Assembly (NCBI GenBank): GCA_036245525.1
Contig: BTPG01000008.1
Coordinates: 25,273,199 to 25,337,198 of the forward strand
Origin: Semisulcospira habei
Taxonomy: Eukaryota; Mollusca; Gastropoda; Semisulcospiridae
Direction: 5' to 3'
Length of the DNA stretch: 64,000 nucleotides
The notes under the pieces are model-generated. The model searched no databases and had not been told where the DNA came from. It worked only from the letters and a program-made list of their open reading frames with translations. The translations under genes were made by a program, and so were the position numbers. Below, in pieces: positions 31,101 through 44,498 of this stretch (the stretch's first letter is position 1; the number at the start of each line of letters is the position of its first letter).

Positions 31101-34100
31101 CAGACTGAGAGGGCGCTCCTGTATGCCTGTGAGGTTGCACGTGGGGTTAATTGGGTTAAACCATGTTAGCTTAATTGGCGCCGACATGTTAATCTGGCAC
31201 GGCGACCTTCAAGTTGATCTACCACGACCGGCCTGTCATGGCCGATCTGGGTTAAACCATGCGCCGGCATGTTAATCTGGCACGGCGACCCTTGAACTAC
31301 CACAACCGGCCTATCATGGCCGATCCATCTCCCACAGTACAGTCTGAAGACGCCTTGAAAAGTTGTGTCGAAAGTCATTAATTATTAACCTTTGAGTGTC
31401 GGTACTGAGCGGTTTTCGTCACGAATCATCGCGACAAAAACGGCTACCGACAGCCTAATCCTGACACTGTTGTCCTGGCGTCCGTCTTCTGTTTAAATAC
31501 CACCCAAGCTTTGCTGCTTAGCTTGCCGGTCAACTCTTTTCATCTTGATACACCCATTGCTTGGATACTCACAAACCAGATAGGTGAGGCTAGCGCTGGC
31601 AGAATTGTACAACAAACCAAGGGGAATTACTCAGCGCTGGACAACAGTTAGATCCCCTGCCCCCGCCTATCAGGCACCCAATCGCCAGCCCACAGAGAAA
31701 TACGCAGGTATAGAATAAGACGATCATTTGCATCTTCAAATAAGATGCATCAGGTCTCTTATATAACCCATGTCTTTCTCCGGAACTTAGGAAGTAGGCA
31801 GGGGAAACATACATACACAAACACGAAGGTGCATTACTATATGTGGTCGGGTAAATACCCTGCAGTACTCCCACAGTAGATGCACAGAACATAGTAATTC
31901 CCCTTGGTTTGTTGTACAATTCTGCCAGCGCTAGCCTCACCTATCTGGTTTGTGAGTATCTCAGTATAACTCGAGGCAAATTTGTATCGTTACATTGTTG
32001 TGTAATGTTCTGTGCATCTACTGTGGGAGTACAGGGTATTTACCCGACCACATATAGTAATGCACCTTCGTGTTTGTGTATGTATGTTTCCCCTGCCCTA
32101 CTTCCTAAGTTCCGGAGAAAGACATGGATTATATAAGAGACCTGATGCATCTTATTTGAAGATGCAAATGATCGTCTTATTCTATACCTGCGTATTTCTC
32201 TGTGGGCTGGCGATTGGGTGCCTGATAGGCGGGGGCAGGGGATCTAACTGTTGTCCAGCGCTGAGTAATTCCCCTTGGTTTGTTGTACCCATTGCTTGAA
32301 ATATATTATTAGGCTGATACTTCAAGGGTGGTTCCAGAATAGCTTGGCGCCTGAGGCGCCAAGCCGATTCTGGCACCACCCTTGAACTAAAACAGTGGGG
32401 ATCTATCTCCTAATCTGTAATGTAGCCTTTTCACGGGACAATAAGCAAATTTTACAAAAATCAGCCTCAGGATGTAATGGGTTAAAAGAAGTATGCGGCG
32501 CGGTATAGTCGGTTGTATGGGATGGACCAGCTGCCCTGCGCCTCTTGGCCTGACTTGAGCCGCTGGTCTATCCCAGATAACTTGATGACTGACCATGGAT
32601 GTGTTGACCGATGAGTTGACCTGCGAATTGCCGAGCAGTCGTGCAATAGCCAGACCATGCACCCTCGTCGTCCACGTGGCAATTAGTGACTGACTCACAC
32701 TAACAGGCTTATTAAATATGATTATTCTAGGCTGTTATCTTTCTGAGGCTGTGCGCACATTAAGCCTGCTGAATTTATGATCAAACCACCACCACTGACA
32801 CAAAAAAAAAAAAAAAAAAAAGAGTGAGAAAAATAAGTGAATGGACTAAACTAAAATATTTAACTGAATTAATAGATAAGCGAACTGATTAATACTTGAA
32901 TTAATACATGAAACTAATAAATAACTGAATAAATACATAAATAAACAATAAATACATAAATAACTGAATTACTAACTAACTAACTAACCAACTAATTTTA
33001 AAAGTTTGTCTGATCGGTGTGTTATAGCTTGGCTGGCCTCAAAGTGCCGATGTTAAAGATGTATCATTGTTATTCGGCCACCAAGTTTGCCGTGACTGCC
33101 ATCAGTGACGGGCTGCGACATGAAATGAGGAACCTGACTCAGTCCCGCTGCAAAATTTCCGTATGGCCTCTAAATTATAGCCATCAAAACGTGTATGCTG
33201 GTCTGTGATTTTGGACCTTACGGCCTTAGGACATCCTCGCGCTGGGACCATATGGCGTTGAGGCGCGTCCCTGGGTGGTGGATAGGGGATCCCTCGGGAG
33301 AGGGGTGCACCGAATGAAATAAGGTGCCGTGAACCAACATGGTCTAAGGGAAGGAGACCCCGACAGAAAACCCCTGGTCCTCCTAGTAAGGGGGTTGGGC
33401 GTGGGGGTAGCTTCCCCACCCTGCAAATAAAGAAATAGTTAAAAAAAAAAAAAAACCGCCAACGAATAGACCAACAGCAATTCCTTTCCTGGAGAAGGAA
33501 GGTTTTTCTACCAGAAGATTTATGACGTCGTGTGGTGAAAGCCGGAAGTCTTCGGAAGCCACAGGACCGAGCCGCCTCTCTCTATCCAGGGACACAATCA
33601 TGGACACATGGAATGTCAAGACCATGTACCAGAGCGGGAAGTCCGCCCAGATAGCAGCGGAAATGCAAAAGACAACCTTTCCCTGCTAGGTATCAGTGAA
33701 GCCAGATGGACGCAGTCTGGCCAGAAAAGGTTGTTAAGTGGGGAGATGATTCTGTATTCAGGTCATGAAGAGGAGAATGCCCCCAATACAGAAGGTGTAA
33801 CATTCATGCTGTCACCATTGGCACAGAGAGCGCTGATGGGCTGGGAACCTCTTGGGCCAAGAATTATCACAGCATCCTTTAGAACCAGGAAAAAGATCAA
33901 GCTGAACGTCATCCAGTGTTATGCGCCCACTAATGACAGTGACGAGGAAGAGAAACAAGAGTTCTACGACCGACTCCAGAGTGCTGTGGACAAATGTGCG
34001 GAGCGAGACATCACCATCATCATGGGCGATTTTAATGCCAAAATAGGGGAGGACAACACCGGATACGAAGAGGTGATGGGGAGACAGGGACTAGGGGAGA

Positions 34101-37100
34101 TGAGTGAGAACGGGGAGAGGTTCGTACACTTCTGTGCTCCAAACAGAATTGTCATTGGAGGCAGCATCTTCTCACACAGAAGAATACACAAAGCAACGTG
34201 GGTCTCACCTGACCATACTCATCATCATCAGTCCCTTGCCCGAACTGGGCGTTGGGGGGACTGAAAGGCAGCAGCAACAGACAGTGCTCTCCACTGAGTT
34301 CTATTTTGGGCGGTGGCAAGCAAGTCTGACATCTCGAGTTCGGTCCATTCTTTTATGTTTGCGACCCAACTCTTTCTCTGACGACCTCGCCGACGACTTC
34401 CTTCGAGAGTGCCTTGGAGGATAGTCTTGGACAAGGTGTTGTGTCGGGTCACGTGGCCAAACCAAGCAAGCTTGCGCCGTTTCACGGTTGCCAGAAGGGG
34501 TTCATGTGGGCCCACCAGGGAAGTGACGATGCTCCGTACATATTCGTTGGTCTTGTGCTCGCGGTACGAGATGCGGAGCAACTTCCTCAGGCACTTGTTC
34601 TCAAAGGCCTGGATTTTCTTTTCTGAGTCTGCAAGCAGTGTCCAAGTCTCACAGCCGTAGAGTAGAATAGACACTATGAGGGACTTGTAAAGCCTGTACT
34701 TGATGGTGAAGCTGATGGAGTTACTTCGCCATATCCTGTCCAGCCTGGCCATTGCGGATGTTGCTGTACCTATCCTGATACGGATCTCTGCTATGCAACT
34801 ACCGTCTTTGGACAGGGTGGCTCCCAAGTACTTGAAGCTATTGACCTCTTCTAGCTTTTGGCCATTCATGTGAATGTTGCTGCTGCTGTCGCTTGTGGTG
34901 TTGATCATCACTTTGCTTTTATCCGTACTGATCTCCATGCCATAAGACCCTGCGCTACTTGAAAGTTTGTCTGTCAGGTTTTGGAGCTCACTATTGCTGC
35001 CTGCCATGAGGTCAATGTCGTCTGCGAATCGAAGATTGCACAGGGATCTGCCACCAATAGAGATTGAAGTATGGTGGTCGTGGAGGGTTTCCTGCATGAT
35101 CTTCTCCAGGAATATGTTGAAAAGGACAGGAGAGAGCAGGCATCCTTGACGGACACCGATCGTCGTCCTGAAGAACTCGCCTGACTGATTGTTAAGTAGA
35201 ACCGCGCTGCAGGCGTTCTTGTAAAGCGCTTCTATCATTTGGATCAGTCCCTCCTCTATGTTGAACGATCTCATGACTTGCCAGAGTCCGTCGTGCCAGA
35301 CGCGATCAAATGCTTTCCTGAAATCAATGAAGTTGTGGTAGAGTTCGCGCTGATGCTGCAGATGTTTCTCGATCAGGACGCGGCAGTTGAAAATCTGCTC
35401 TACAGTGCTTCTTCCAACTCTGAAGCCAGCCTGTTCTTCTGCCAGCAGTTCCTCGGCGAAAGTTTTGAGGCGGTTGAGAATGATTCTAAGCATTACTTTG
35501 CTAGGGTGACCATACTACAGAGAACCAAATAGACCATATATGCATTAGCAAGAAATTAAGAAGATCCCTTCAAGATGTTCGAGTGAGGAGGGGAGCAGAT
35601 GTCGCCTCAAACCATCATCTGCTTATCTTAAGAATAAAGCTCAAGTTAACGAAAAGCAGCACAGAGACAACAAGAAGACAGCGCTATAATGTAGGCCTCC
35701 TGAGAGAGACTGGAGTGAGAGAAGAGTTCAAACTGGTGCTGTCCAACCGGTTTCAAGCTCTACAGGAGCTAGTAAATGAAGAGGAGGCGGTCACCACAGA
35801 GCAGCAGTGGAAAGCAGTTAGAGAGGCACTGAACTCAACCTGCAAAGATACTGTGGGGTTCAAGAAACACCATAACAAGGACTGGCTGTCGGCACAGACA
35901 TTGAAGAAGATAGAAGGGAGGAAGAAGAAGAAAGCAGTTGTTAACAACAGTCGCACGAGAGCAGCCAAAGCAAGGGCACATGAGGAATACTCGGAAGCTA
36001 ACCGCGAGGTGAAGAGGAGTATCAGGGTAGACAAGAGAGCCTACACAGACGGCCTAGCAGCAGAGGCAGAAAAGGCAGAAGGCAGCGGCAACATGAAACA
36101 GCTCTACAACATTACGAGAAGATTGTCTGGCAAGTATGGCCATACAGAAAGACCAGTAAAAGACAAAGAAGGCAAGCCTATTGCAGACAGAGCAGACCAA
36201 CTCGACAGATGGGCCGAGTATTTTGAAGAGTTACTGAACAGACCCACCCACCCGACCCCCCAGACATCCAGCCAGCAGAGACTGACCTACCCATCAGCTG
36301 TGACAGACCCAGCCGGGAAGAGATCAGAAGAGCAGTGGCATTTTTGAAGAACGGCAAAGCAGCAAGGGCAGATGGCATCCCAGGGGAGGCTCTGAAAGCA
36401 GACCTAGAAACAACAGTAGAGATGCTGTACCCACTGTTTGGTGTTACGTGGTGGAGTCGTTGTCGTAGTATGATAAACACACCAGACGCACGCACGTAAG
36501 GTTCTTTTAAATAAACTTCATTCAGCTGCAACCCGTCACACGTGGCTTAAGGATGTATACAATACTGGAGTAACAGTTCCAACAATATTTTAATTCAGCG
36601 ATGCGATCTCCACACAATGCATTTCCAAATGCACCAACACTGATACAAAGTCTCTTCTGCAAATGTCCACACTGGCGACACAATGTTTTTCATACAACGT
36701 ACACCACCGTTACGCTGTGTCTCTCACAATGTACACCCTATACGGGCCACGTACCTACGATAAACTGTGTGTCTCTACAACTGACAATGCAAGACAATGT
36801 ATGAACGTGCTTGCCTAGCGCCCTCTTTATATATACAACCACTTTCCAGAATAATCCAAGAAAATCATACAACGCAACCAATCAAAACGAAACATGTTAC
36901 TGAAACTCATAAATATTAACAAAGAAAGAATTTTCTGGAATAACTACAATAGGCTACAAAAATTCGGCTGCTCATTTCAGCCCCAAATCCTATTGTATAA
37001 CGACATCACACAATAGTATGGCCGACCGTTCACGACCTTGCCTATACTTTCTGGAAGCTTCATGATCTTTCATAAAACACAAAAAACGGTTGTTAACTTC

Positions 37101-40100
37101 ACGCGCACAGTAAACAACTTGTTGCAAACTGTCGCCCATTCACCGACATCACACATACGAGGTCTAGAACGTTCTGGACTAAACTTAGCGTATCATAACA
37201 AAGCCAAAACCGCTCTACACGCGAACGAAAGAAAATCTTACTGAAAAGGTACGTGAAACGTAACCATGATAGCTCAAATAAATATCGGATCGTTTCCTAC
37301 GCTTAACACATGCATGCTCTCACATGACAACACAACCACAATCGTAACATTACCCCTCTCTTTAGAATGAAATTTCACAAAAATTTCTTTTCAAATCTAA
37401 AAAAAAACCAAAAACGGTTGTGGCTGTGTTAACCTACACAGAACCCTAAAACAAATACAATTTCACATCAAAATCAAAATAAAATAATCGTCTCACAGTT
37501 CCTTTAAACTGTCCTGAGCGAATATGTGACATGTCCCTTTAAACAGTCCTGGACACCTAATGTTTCTTTAAACTGTTCTGGACACAGAAATGTTCTACTA
37601 AACTGCTCTGCTCAGGTAATCCGCTCCAAAGTTCTGCGAACCCTTGATAGACTGTAGTTTAACGTCAAAATTCTGCAAGAACATCGCCCATCTCATAATA
37701 CGAGAATTTGTAAACTTTGCAGAGTTTAGATAGTTCAAGGGCTGATGGTCCGTTTGGAGAACAAATGGCACACCCAGAAGGTACAGTTCGAATAGCCTTA
37801 CTCCCCAGATGATGGCTAGGCACTCCTTCTCGATGGTCGAGTAGTTTCTCTCAGCTCTGGTCAACTTTTTGCTGGCGTAGCTCACTGGGGGTAGTTTTCC
37901 ATTATCCTCTTGCATTAAGACTGCACCTACTCCTTCGTTGGAGGCGTCTGTTCTCAGGACGAAGGTTTTCAACGGGTCAGGGAGGTGTAGAACAGGCATC
38001 TCGGTTAGGATGTCTCGAACCGCCTGGAATGCTCGCTCTTGGGCCTCCTCCCACTTCACTACGTTAGGTTGTCCTTTTCTCAGCAAATCAGTCAGGGGTG
38101 CTGTGACTGCCGCAAAGTTTGGTATGAACTCCCGGTAGTAGTTCGCCAAGCCCATAAATGAGCGAATTTGCGTCTTGGTCGTAGGTCGCGGGGCATCCCT
38201 GATCTTCTGCACGTTGTCGTCGTGTAGCCCCTTTAAACCTTCGCTCAATTTGTGTCCGATGAAGTCTATGTTGTCGGCCCCAAGAATACACTTGCTTGGA
38301 CGGATGGTGAAATTTGCATTTGACAGTCTTTGGAGCAGTTCTCGGAGGCTTTTGATGTGATCCCCCAAGTTTTGGTATGGATCAAAATGTCATCCCAGTA
38401 AAAGACCACATCTAGGATCTTTTTCAGTCCTCTCTTCAATGTGGCACCACTGTTCACCATACCAAAAGGCATCTTCAGGAACTCACAATGACCGTCGGGT
38501 GTAACGAATGCTGTCTTGGGGATATCTTTTTCTGCAACCTTGATTTGCCAATACCCTTTGCTTAGGTCAATTTTGGAGAAAAATCGGTCTCCACTGACCT
38601 TCTGGAACAGTTCTTCCGCTGTGGGCATAGGCTCTGGATCGAAAACTGTAAGTTTATTGAGTCTACGGTAGTCCACACACACCCGGTTGGAACCATCTGG
38701 TTTCTTCACGATGACAACCGGGGACGCATATGGTGACTTGGACTCTCTGATGACTCAGCATTTCCTTGATATCCTTTTTCAGTTCTTCCCTCGTGTTATA
38801 AGGAAGACGATAAGGTTTGCTGCGAACTGGCTCATTTGACGTCAGATTAACCTCGTGCTGGATGGTGTCTGTTGTTCCTGGGTCAGGTGTAAACCGATGC
38901 TTGAACTCTTGAGTCAGAACTTGCAGTTCCTCTCGTTGAGTCTGGGTCAGATTCTGACCGAACTGAATGTCTTCTACATCCTCCTTGTGTCGGAGTTCAT
39001 TAAGGTCAAACAGGTTTTCGTCGTCTAGTCTTTCGTCATCAGCAAGACGCACCGATGCGGCCAGTTGTGTTTTGTCTTGACGACCTCTCTCAATATACTT
39101 TTTCAGCAGATTAGCATGATAAGTCTTCACCTTGTTGTTGACCTTGACTCTGTAGTCGTTGATGCCAACCACCGTGTCGACAACGTAGGGTCTCTTCCAT
39201 TGCATCAGGAGTTTGTTGTTGTTGGTAGGAAGAAGAACCAACACCTGGTCACCTGGCTGGAACCGTCGAGGTTTCGCCCTACGATCATAGTAATGCTTCC
39301 CCTTGTTCTGCGCCTTCCCTAGTTCTTCTCGAGCCATCCTGAGGGTATCTTCCAGCTTCTCTCTCAGGTCGAAGACGTACTGATCTTCACCTCAGGCACG
39401 TCGATATCCTTGGTCCACAGCTCTTTCAGGATGTGCATGGGCCCCCTCACAGTCCTACCGTACAGTAATTCAAAAGGGGAAAACCCTGTCAAATCCTGAG
39501 GAACTTCACGGTATGCGAAGAGCAAGGCATTGATATATCTATGCCACAACCTTGGCTGCTCAGCACACAGTTTCTTCAGCATAGCCTTCAATGTTTCGTT
39601 AAACTTCTCAACCAACCCGTTACACATGGGGTGATAAGGGGTGGTAGTAAGGTGTCGGATGCTCAATAGTCGGTTGACTTCCTCCATGCAGTCGGAGACG
39701 AACTGAGTTCCTAGATCACTCAGGATCTCCTCAGGAATCCCCAAACGGCTGAACATGTCAACGAGTGCCTCTGCCACTGTTGGAGTGTCGATCTTCTTAA
39801 ATGGTATGGCCTCAGGATAACGTGTAGCGTAGTCCACCAGGGTCAAAATGTAGCGATGACCATCTTCACTTGGAGGAGATATTGGCCCCACCAGGTCCAC
39901 AGCCACGCGCTTGAAAGGCATATCGATCAGTGGCCTTTTCTCTAGAGGAACCTTGGTCACCTTTCCCTTGGAGATTGTCTTCTGGCATATGTCGCACGAC
40001 CTGCAGAATCGGGTGACGTCGCCTCCCATATCAGGCCAGTAGAAGACGGCTCGGATCCTATCGAGGGTCTTGTTGATTCCCAAGTGTCCTCCCAATATGG

Positions 40101-43100
40101 AATCGTGGGCCAATTTCATCACGTGCATTCTCAAAGGTTCAGGGACTACTACTTGACGCACAGGTTTATCTCCATTGCTGTCGAATATCCGGTACAGGAT
40201 ATCTCTTCTGGTCTCGAAGGTTATCTCTTTTCCCTTTCGCGTCACGGGCTCAGTCTGACCTCGAAACTTGTCAAGCGTAGGGTCGACTTTCTGTAGCTCC
40301 CTTTCCCTATTCACCGCAGCTGCTTCCGTGTTGTCCGCCACTTTTAAAGGGATGGTCTGGTGACTCTTCTTTGCTTGACTTCTCGTGGTAACAGCACATG
40401 TTTCAGGTCTCCACTCTGGATCTCGATCGTCTGCGTTTCTGGCACCATCAATGTTTCCGACGATGAGGTCGTAGACTGGTGTCTTCACGCACAACGCCTT
40501 CACCTCTCCTCTCAGGTACGGGGTGTCGACACTGACATTGGCAAGGGGGATAATCCTCACAGTTCCATCGGCCAAAATGAGGGTGGTCCACTCCTGTAGC
40601 TTCTGGTCTTCAGTTACTAGGTCACGACGATGCAACTACAACCAGTGTCTCTCAGCACTCTCACTGTTGTGTTTCCGACGAATCCTGACACCACCGGCAT
40701 GTTCGGCACTTCACTCTCAGGTAGCGCGATGTTTGAGACTGGTAAAAATGTAGCTCCATCTCCTACTGGGATGCATCCATTCTTTTTGAAAGATTCAATC
40801 AGCTCCAGTGTCACTCGCCTTTCTCCAGACTCAAAGTCACTGGATGACGTCACATCATTGGCTAATACTGCGGCGGCTTTGTGTTGAGACGTGGTATTGC
40901 CTCTGCCTGCTGTCCCGCGATCTTGGTTGGATCTTCTGATGTTGTCGCCTCGGGAAACATCTTTAGAAGGACACCGTATCGCCTTGTGACCTTTCTTCCC
41001 ACAGAGAAAGCATGTCAGGTTCTTCACGGGCTTGTATTTCGGGGTGTCTCTGACATTGTGGTTTTCCTCTGCTGGTGCAGACACACGCTGCGGCTTACTG
41101 GACCCGAACTTCATGTTGTGGGCATTAAGGTATCTTTGAGCGAAGTCGGCCAGGGCCTTTAGGGACTGGTCTTTATGCTCCCTGAGTTTGCAGGCCAGGT
41201 CCTTAGAACATGCGTTGAAGACTTGTTCTTTGATGATGAGGTCACACAGGTCCTGGTACTCTTTGTTTAAACCAGCCAGCTCTATCCATTTCTCCAGGTA
41301 GCTTCTGATTCTCTCAATGAATAGGCCGGGTGTTTCTCCTTCTTCAGGCTTGCAGTTCCGAAATCGTCGCCTGTAACCCTCTTCAGTGAAGTCATACTGT
41401 CTCAGCAGGGCGGCTTTCAACTGCGTATAATCTTCGGCTTCTTCTCTTGGCAAGCGAGTGTAAAATTCAAGCGCTTTGCCGGTTAGAAGTGCACTCAGTT
41501 TGATAGCCCAAGTCTCTTGTCTCCAGTTATTGCTGCCTGTGAAGCGCTCAAATCGCTCCAGATAAGCGTCCATCTTATCTGAATTTTAAACGAAAGGTGG
41601 TAGCTTTGGCGCACGGGCTGTTTGCTCTCCGTGCTGTTGCTTCATTAGCCTTCTGGCTCTGTGCCTCTATCTCCATCTGCTTTAGATGAATTTCGTGTTG
41701 ACGCTGCCTCTCCGCCTCTTCTCGCTGTTTCTCTGCCTCTCTTCGCTGTTTCTCTGCTTCTTCTCGTTGAATTTCGAGTTTCCTGATTTCACGCTCTTTG
41801 GCTCTTTCTTCTCTCTCCAGTCTCTTTTCTTCTTCGAGTCTCTTTTCTCATTCTCTCTCCTCCATTCTTCCCCGCACTGTGCCCGTTCTTACATCAAACG
41901 TACAAGTCTTATGGATTACTCTAATTCCGAAATGTGGAAGTCAGTGGGGGGTGGGGGAGTTGGGTTCTTTACCTAAAAAGTCATCCGTGAAAGATTTTAA
42001 AGAAATCTTACATATTGTATTAACCAAAATACAGTTTAAATCGTTAACGTGGTACACGTGTTTTATAATTCTACTATGAATAAGTAATACGTTTAGTACC
42101 AGCATTGCCGCCAGCATACATGTCAAAAAGTCAATGAAACGCCGTGTGGAAAATACAAACTTATTTCGAATGTGTTTTGCCCGGTAGGCCTATAGTCAGT
42201 CGAACAAATCGATAGATAATAAAGTTTATAAACCTAATCGGGAATAAATTTTCAGCTGACAGATAATGTTAACTCGAAGGCTGATTGTGTGTTTTTGTTA
42301 TCCCTTCACAGCAAGTGTGCCCCGGTTTCGTAAAAACGGAGTTCGTCCAACGCCATCTTGGTGAGGAAGGAGCGGATAAGGTGTATTCATCCATGAAGGT
42401 AAGTGAGTGCCCCCTCCCCCCCCCCCCCCTTCCACACGGCCCCCTACCCAAATTCCGAGTCTGAAAAAAAAAAGCGTCTAGAACTTTACGCCACACGGAT
42501 GACGATATGTACTCAGATAGCGGTTGACATATGGTCAGCTTGTAGCACTGAACTTTTGTCGCGATTGCCGCCGATTCCCAGTGCAGGAATCGTCGACTGA
42601 CATAAGGGGCTAATGTTACTTTTAACTCTTTCGAGACGTGTCGCATCCGGCTAATGTTACTTTTAACTCTTTCGAGACGTGTCGCATCCGGCTAATGTTA
42701 CTTTTAACTCTTTCGAGACGTGTCGCATCCGGCTAATGTTACTTTTAACTCTTTCGAGACGTGTCGCATCCGGCTAATGTTACTTTTAACTCTTTCGAGA
42801 CGTGTCGCATCCGGATTCGCGGCCTAAGGCCGCGAATCCGGATGCGACACGTCTCGAAAGTGTTTTAACATCGTCAGTGCTGATATAATTGTAAATTAGA
42901 CGTCAAAGATCCACAACCGTCAAAGGAACATAGATGTAAACTGAGCTCAGTATGAGACGTAGATTCCCATAAACCCCCCAACGTTGCGGGTCCTCCTGAG
43001 GCCGGATCCGGCTATACCTCTTGCAGTTGGGTGTTCACTGATGATTCAACGTTTCTCGGCACTGAATGGGAGTCAAACGCAGACCACTTCAGTCTAACGA

Positions 43101-44435
43101 CTACTTACATCAGTCTTATATTATTGTCTTGACACACAACATACTTCAGCCGACTATGAGTCCTTCCCCAATGCGCAAAAGGCCTTCGGGCCGACGTCGG
43201 CCCGATGGCCTTTGCGCACTGGGTCCTTTATTTTGGCCTCGGATCGGGAAGGGCCGCCTTCCACTTGAAATGAGACAAAAATAGCTGCGCGCGGTGTGTC
43301 AGTTGATTCGGGTTACTTTTTGTTCAAGTTTATTGTTGAAATGTGTGCTGATCTGTGATTGTGGACCTTATCACCCTAGAACTGTAAGATCCAAAATCAC
43401 AGACCAGCACTGACACTGGTGCAGCAGTCAGTGGTTTCCCGCGGCCACTGAAGTTACATAAACTGACCGGCCGGGCGGAAAAACTGACGGCGGCCTGTTG
43501 CTAGCAGGGGCGGATCAGCCTATCCTTTTCGGGAGGGCCGGTGGGATGGGATCGGGTGGGGTGTTCAAACCTTTTGTTTGGAACCTTTAACTCAATCGAG
43601 ACGAACGGCATCCGGATACGCAACTTAAGCCGCGTATCCCGGGATGCCGTTCGTCGCGAATGAGTTCAAAACTCAGAAAGTTGCCCAGAGCCGGCCGGCG
43701 CCACCCCGTCCGAAAACTCACCCCCACGATATGCTTCTGACTACTAAAGTGTTATTTAGTTGCACAAAACTGAAATAGAAATCTACTCTGTGCGTCATCG
43801 CATTATGCAGTGACTGATCACCGCTATCTGTTTTTCAGTGTCTGGAAGCAGCGGACATCAAGGACGCTGTTTTGTACATACTGGATACACCACCTCACAT
43901 GGAGGTAACCGCCAAACTAATCTCAGCGTCATAGATGCATGTGACTGACTGGCGGAGCTTGTATAATCAAAGTTTTACTGTTCAGCCTGTGTCATGTTTC
44001 AGAAAATAATATTTTAAGACAGACGTCAAACAAGCAGAAAATGGAAAGAAAAAAAAGAGGAGTGATTGAGTGAGTGAGTGAGTGAAACTTTATGAAATGA
44101 AACTTTATTTCTGAACGGAAGAAGCAGTTAGCACATGTGCCATTTTTCACGCTTGCCGTTTCTAAACTACAAAGGTACAAATCTGCTAAAGGTACAAAGC
44201 TACTAAGATACAAAAGTACAAAGCTACTAACATGAAAGTGCACATAATATAACAAGTCGTTTAAAAAGAGATGGATAAGGCAAAATGGAGGGCACCAATT
44301 ATGATTACTAACAATGTGAACGAAGGAAAAAAAAAAAAAGATAGTCTTTAAAATTCCTTTTTTCACTGAAATCAAACACGCGCGCACGCTCGCGCCGCAT
44401 GCTCACAAACACACACATCAAACACGCGCGCACAG

Positions 44436-44498
<63 letters not shown>

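Larger units (their letters stand above)
33230..36441 (+). mobile_element. RTE-type LINE, interrupted twice
   Basis: The 5' leader (33230-33599) ends in an A run. The coding part begins at 33600 with MDTWNVKTMYQSGKSAQIA. It is interrupted at 34219 by a second LINE and resumes at 35517. It is then cut at 36441 by the LTR of a Ty3/Gypsy element inside the early RT domain (NGKAARADGIPGEALKADLE). The full RT is therefore missing. Confidence 0.75.
36442..41980 (-). mobile_element. Ty3/Gypsy-like LTR element with Copia-like order (Gmr1-like)
   Basis: Read on the minus strand the domains come in the order gag, protease, integrase, RT, RNase H, then one LTR at 36442-37349. Standard Ty3/Gypsy order puts integrase last. 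The order seen here is that of the Gmr1-like group. The 5' LTR and leader are missing, and the left half of gag (about 41600-41980) is a charged coiled coil with broken frames. At least three frameshifts break pol. Confidence 0.82.

Noticed and set aside
33017..33208. Exon 4b as a processed pseudogene fragment of DHRS11
   Set aside because: It has its own acceptor and donor, matching phases and an intact frame, and no other exon sequence is attached, so it is an exon duplicate and not a retrocopy.
42609..42865. Regularly spaced 41-bp direct repeats resembling a CRISPR array
   Set aside because: The copies are directly contiguous without unique spacers, lie in an animal intron and continue into the matching hairpin arm.
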